Origin: Desulfobulbaceae bacterium
Lineage (GTDB): Bacteria; Desulfobacterota; Desulfobulbia; Desulfobulbales; Desulfocapsaceae
Reading direction: 5' to 3'
Assembly (NCBI GenBank): GCA_003249645.1
Contig: QKIH01000078.1
Coordinates: 1 to 41,166 of the forward strand
DNA length: 41,166 nt
A program made the translations under genes and the position numbers. The notes under the pieces are model-generated. The model did not search any database. It saw nothing but the letters and a program-made list of their open reading frames with translations, and was not told the origin of the DNA. Within the stretch, counting starts at the first letter, position 1. Each line of letters starts with the position of its first letter. This document shows positions 41,078-41,166 of the stretch, piece after piece.

Positions 41078-41166
41078 ATGCAACTCATTTCTCTCAGCGC
41101 ACTCGTTCTTTCTCTTGCGGCCGGCTTAATTGTCATACTGTCTTTCGTCACCGTAGCGTTCCAACT
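41078..41166 (+). CDS. ABC transporter permease, FetB/YbbM-like (partial, 3' end beyond window)
   Basis: Only 29 codons are visible. The ATG at 41078 follows the ATPase stop by 4 bp and has AGGAGG about 10 bases upstream. The product begins with a membrane segment (MQLISLSALVLSLAAGLIVI) and continues hydrophobic to the window edge. The FetB identity is inferred from pairing with the FetA-like ATPase. Confidence 0.6.
   Translation, partial: MQLISLSALVLSLAAGLIVILSFVTVAFQ

Overview
The window looks like a chromosomal stretch of a Gram-negative, anaerobic, sulfur-cycle bacterium of the Desulfobacterota, most likely near Desulfobulbales. This is inferred from gene content and order, not from any search. 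The clues are a Lol-less, mraZ-first division and cell-wall (dcw) cluster with a meso-DAP-type MurE, an octaheme cytochrome c of the tetrathionate-reductase family, a CxxU selenoprotein, and a ThiI-like PP-loop protein of a kind common in sulfate reducers. No tRNA, rRNA, CRISPR array, insertion sequence or phage gene was seen. Almost all of the sequence is coding, with tight operons and many 1-8 bp stop/start overlaps.

Layout. (1) 1-4373, minus strand: a branched-chain amino-acid type ABC importer in the order substrate-binding protein, livH, livM, livG, livF (cut by the window edge). livH carries an apparent frameshift near its 3' end. (2) 4731-5713, plus strand: a class I glutamine amidotransferase, then a small SelW/Rdx-type selenoprotein gene whose UGA codon and SECIS-like hairpin are visible. 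A DtxR-family regulator faces it tail to tail. (3) 6394-10407: recN, a ThiI-like PP-loop protein and asd, ending in a strong terminator. (4) 10564-11988, minus: an octaheme cytochrome c with its own terminator. (5) 12241-14486, minus: a YbdG-like MscS channel coupled to a tRNA-dihydrouridine synthase. (6) 14577-20597, plus: a CCA-adding/poly(A) polymerase-like enzyme with an HD domain, rlmE, yebC, ruvC-ruvA-ruvB and panB, ending in a terminator. (7) 20942-37172: promoter, MraZ-box repeats and the dcw cluster mraZ-rsmH-ftsL-ftsI-murEF-mraY-murD-murG-murC-murB-ftsQ-ftsA-ftsZ. (8) 37343-41166: a radical SAM protein, an orphan sensor histidine kinase and a FetAB-like ABC transporter (permease cut by the edge).

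The most notable signal is in the dcw cluster. The FtsI-position protein keeps the class B PBP layout and a C-terminal PASTA domain, but lacks a recognisable SxxK serine, SxN and KTG motif, so it reads as a transpeptidase pseudoenzyme. The cluster also has no ftsW where it usually sits: murD and murG are 3 bp apart. Together these suggest that septal wall synthesis here relies on a SEDS/PBP pair encoded elsewhere, with this FtsI-like protein as a scaffold. Other points are the selenoprotein, a murE-murF fusion, the livH frameshift and a radical SAM gene with no conventional start codon upstream of a conserved N-terminus.
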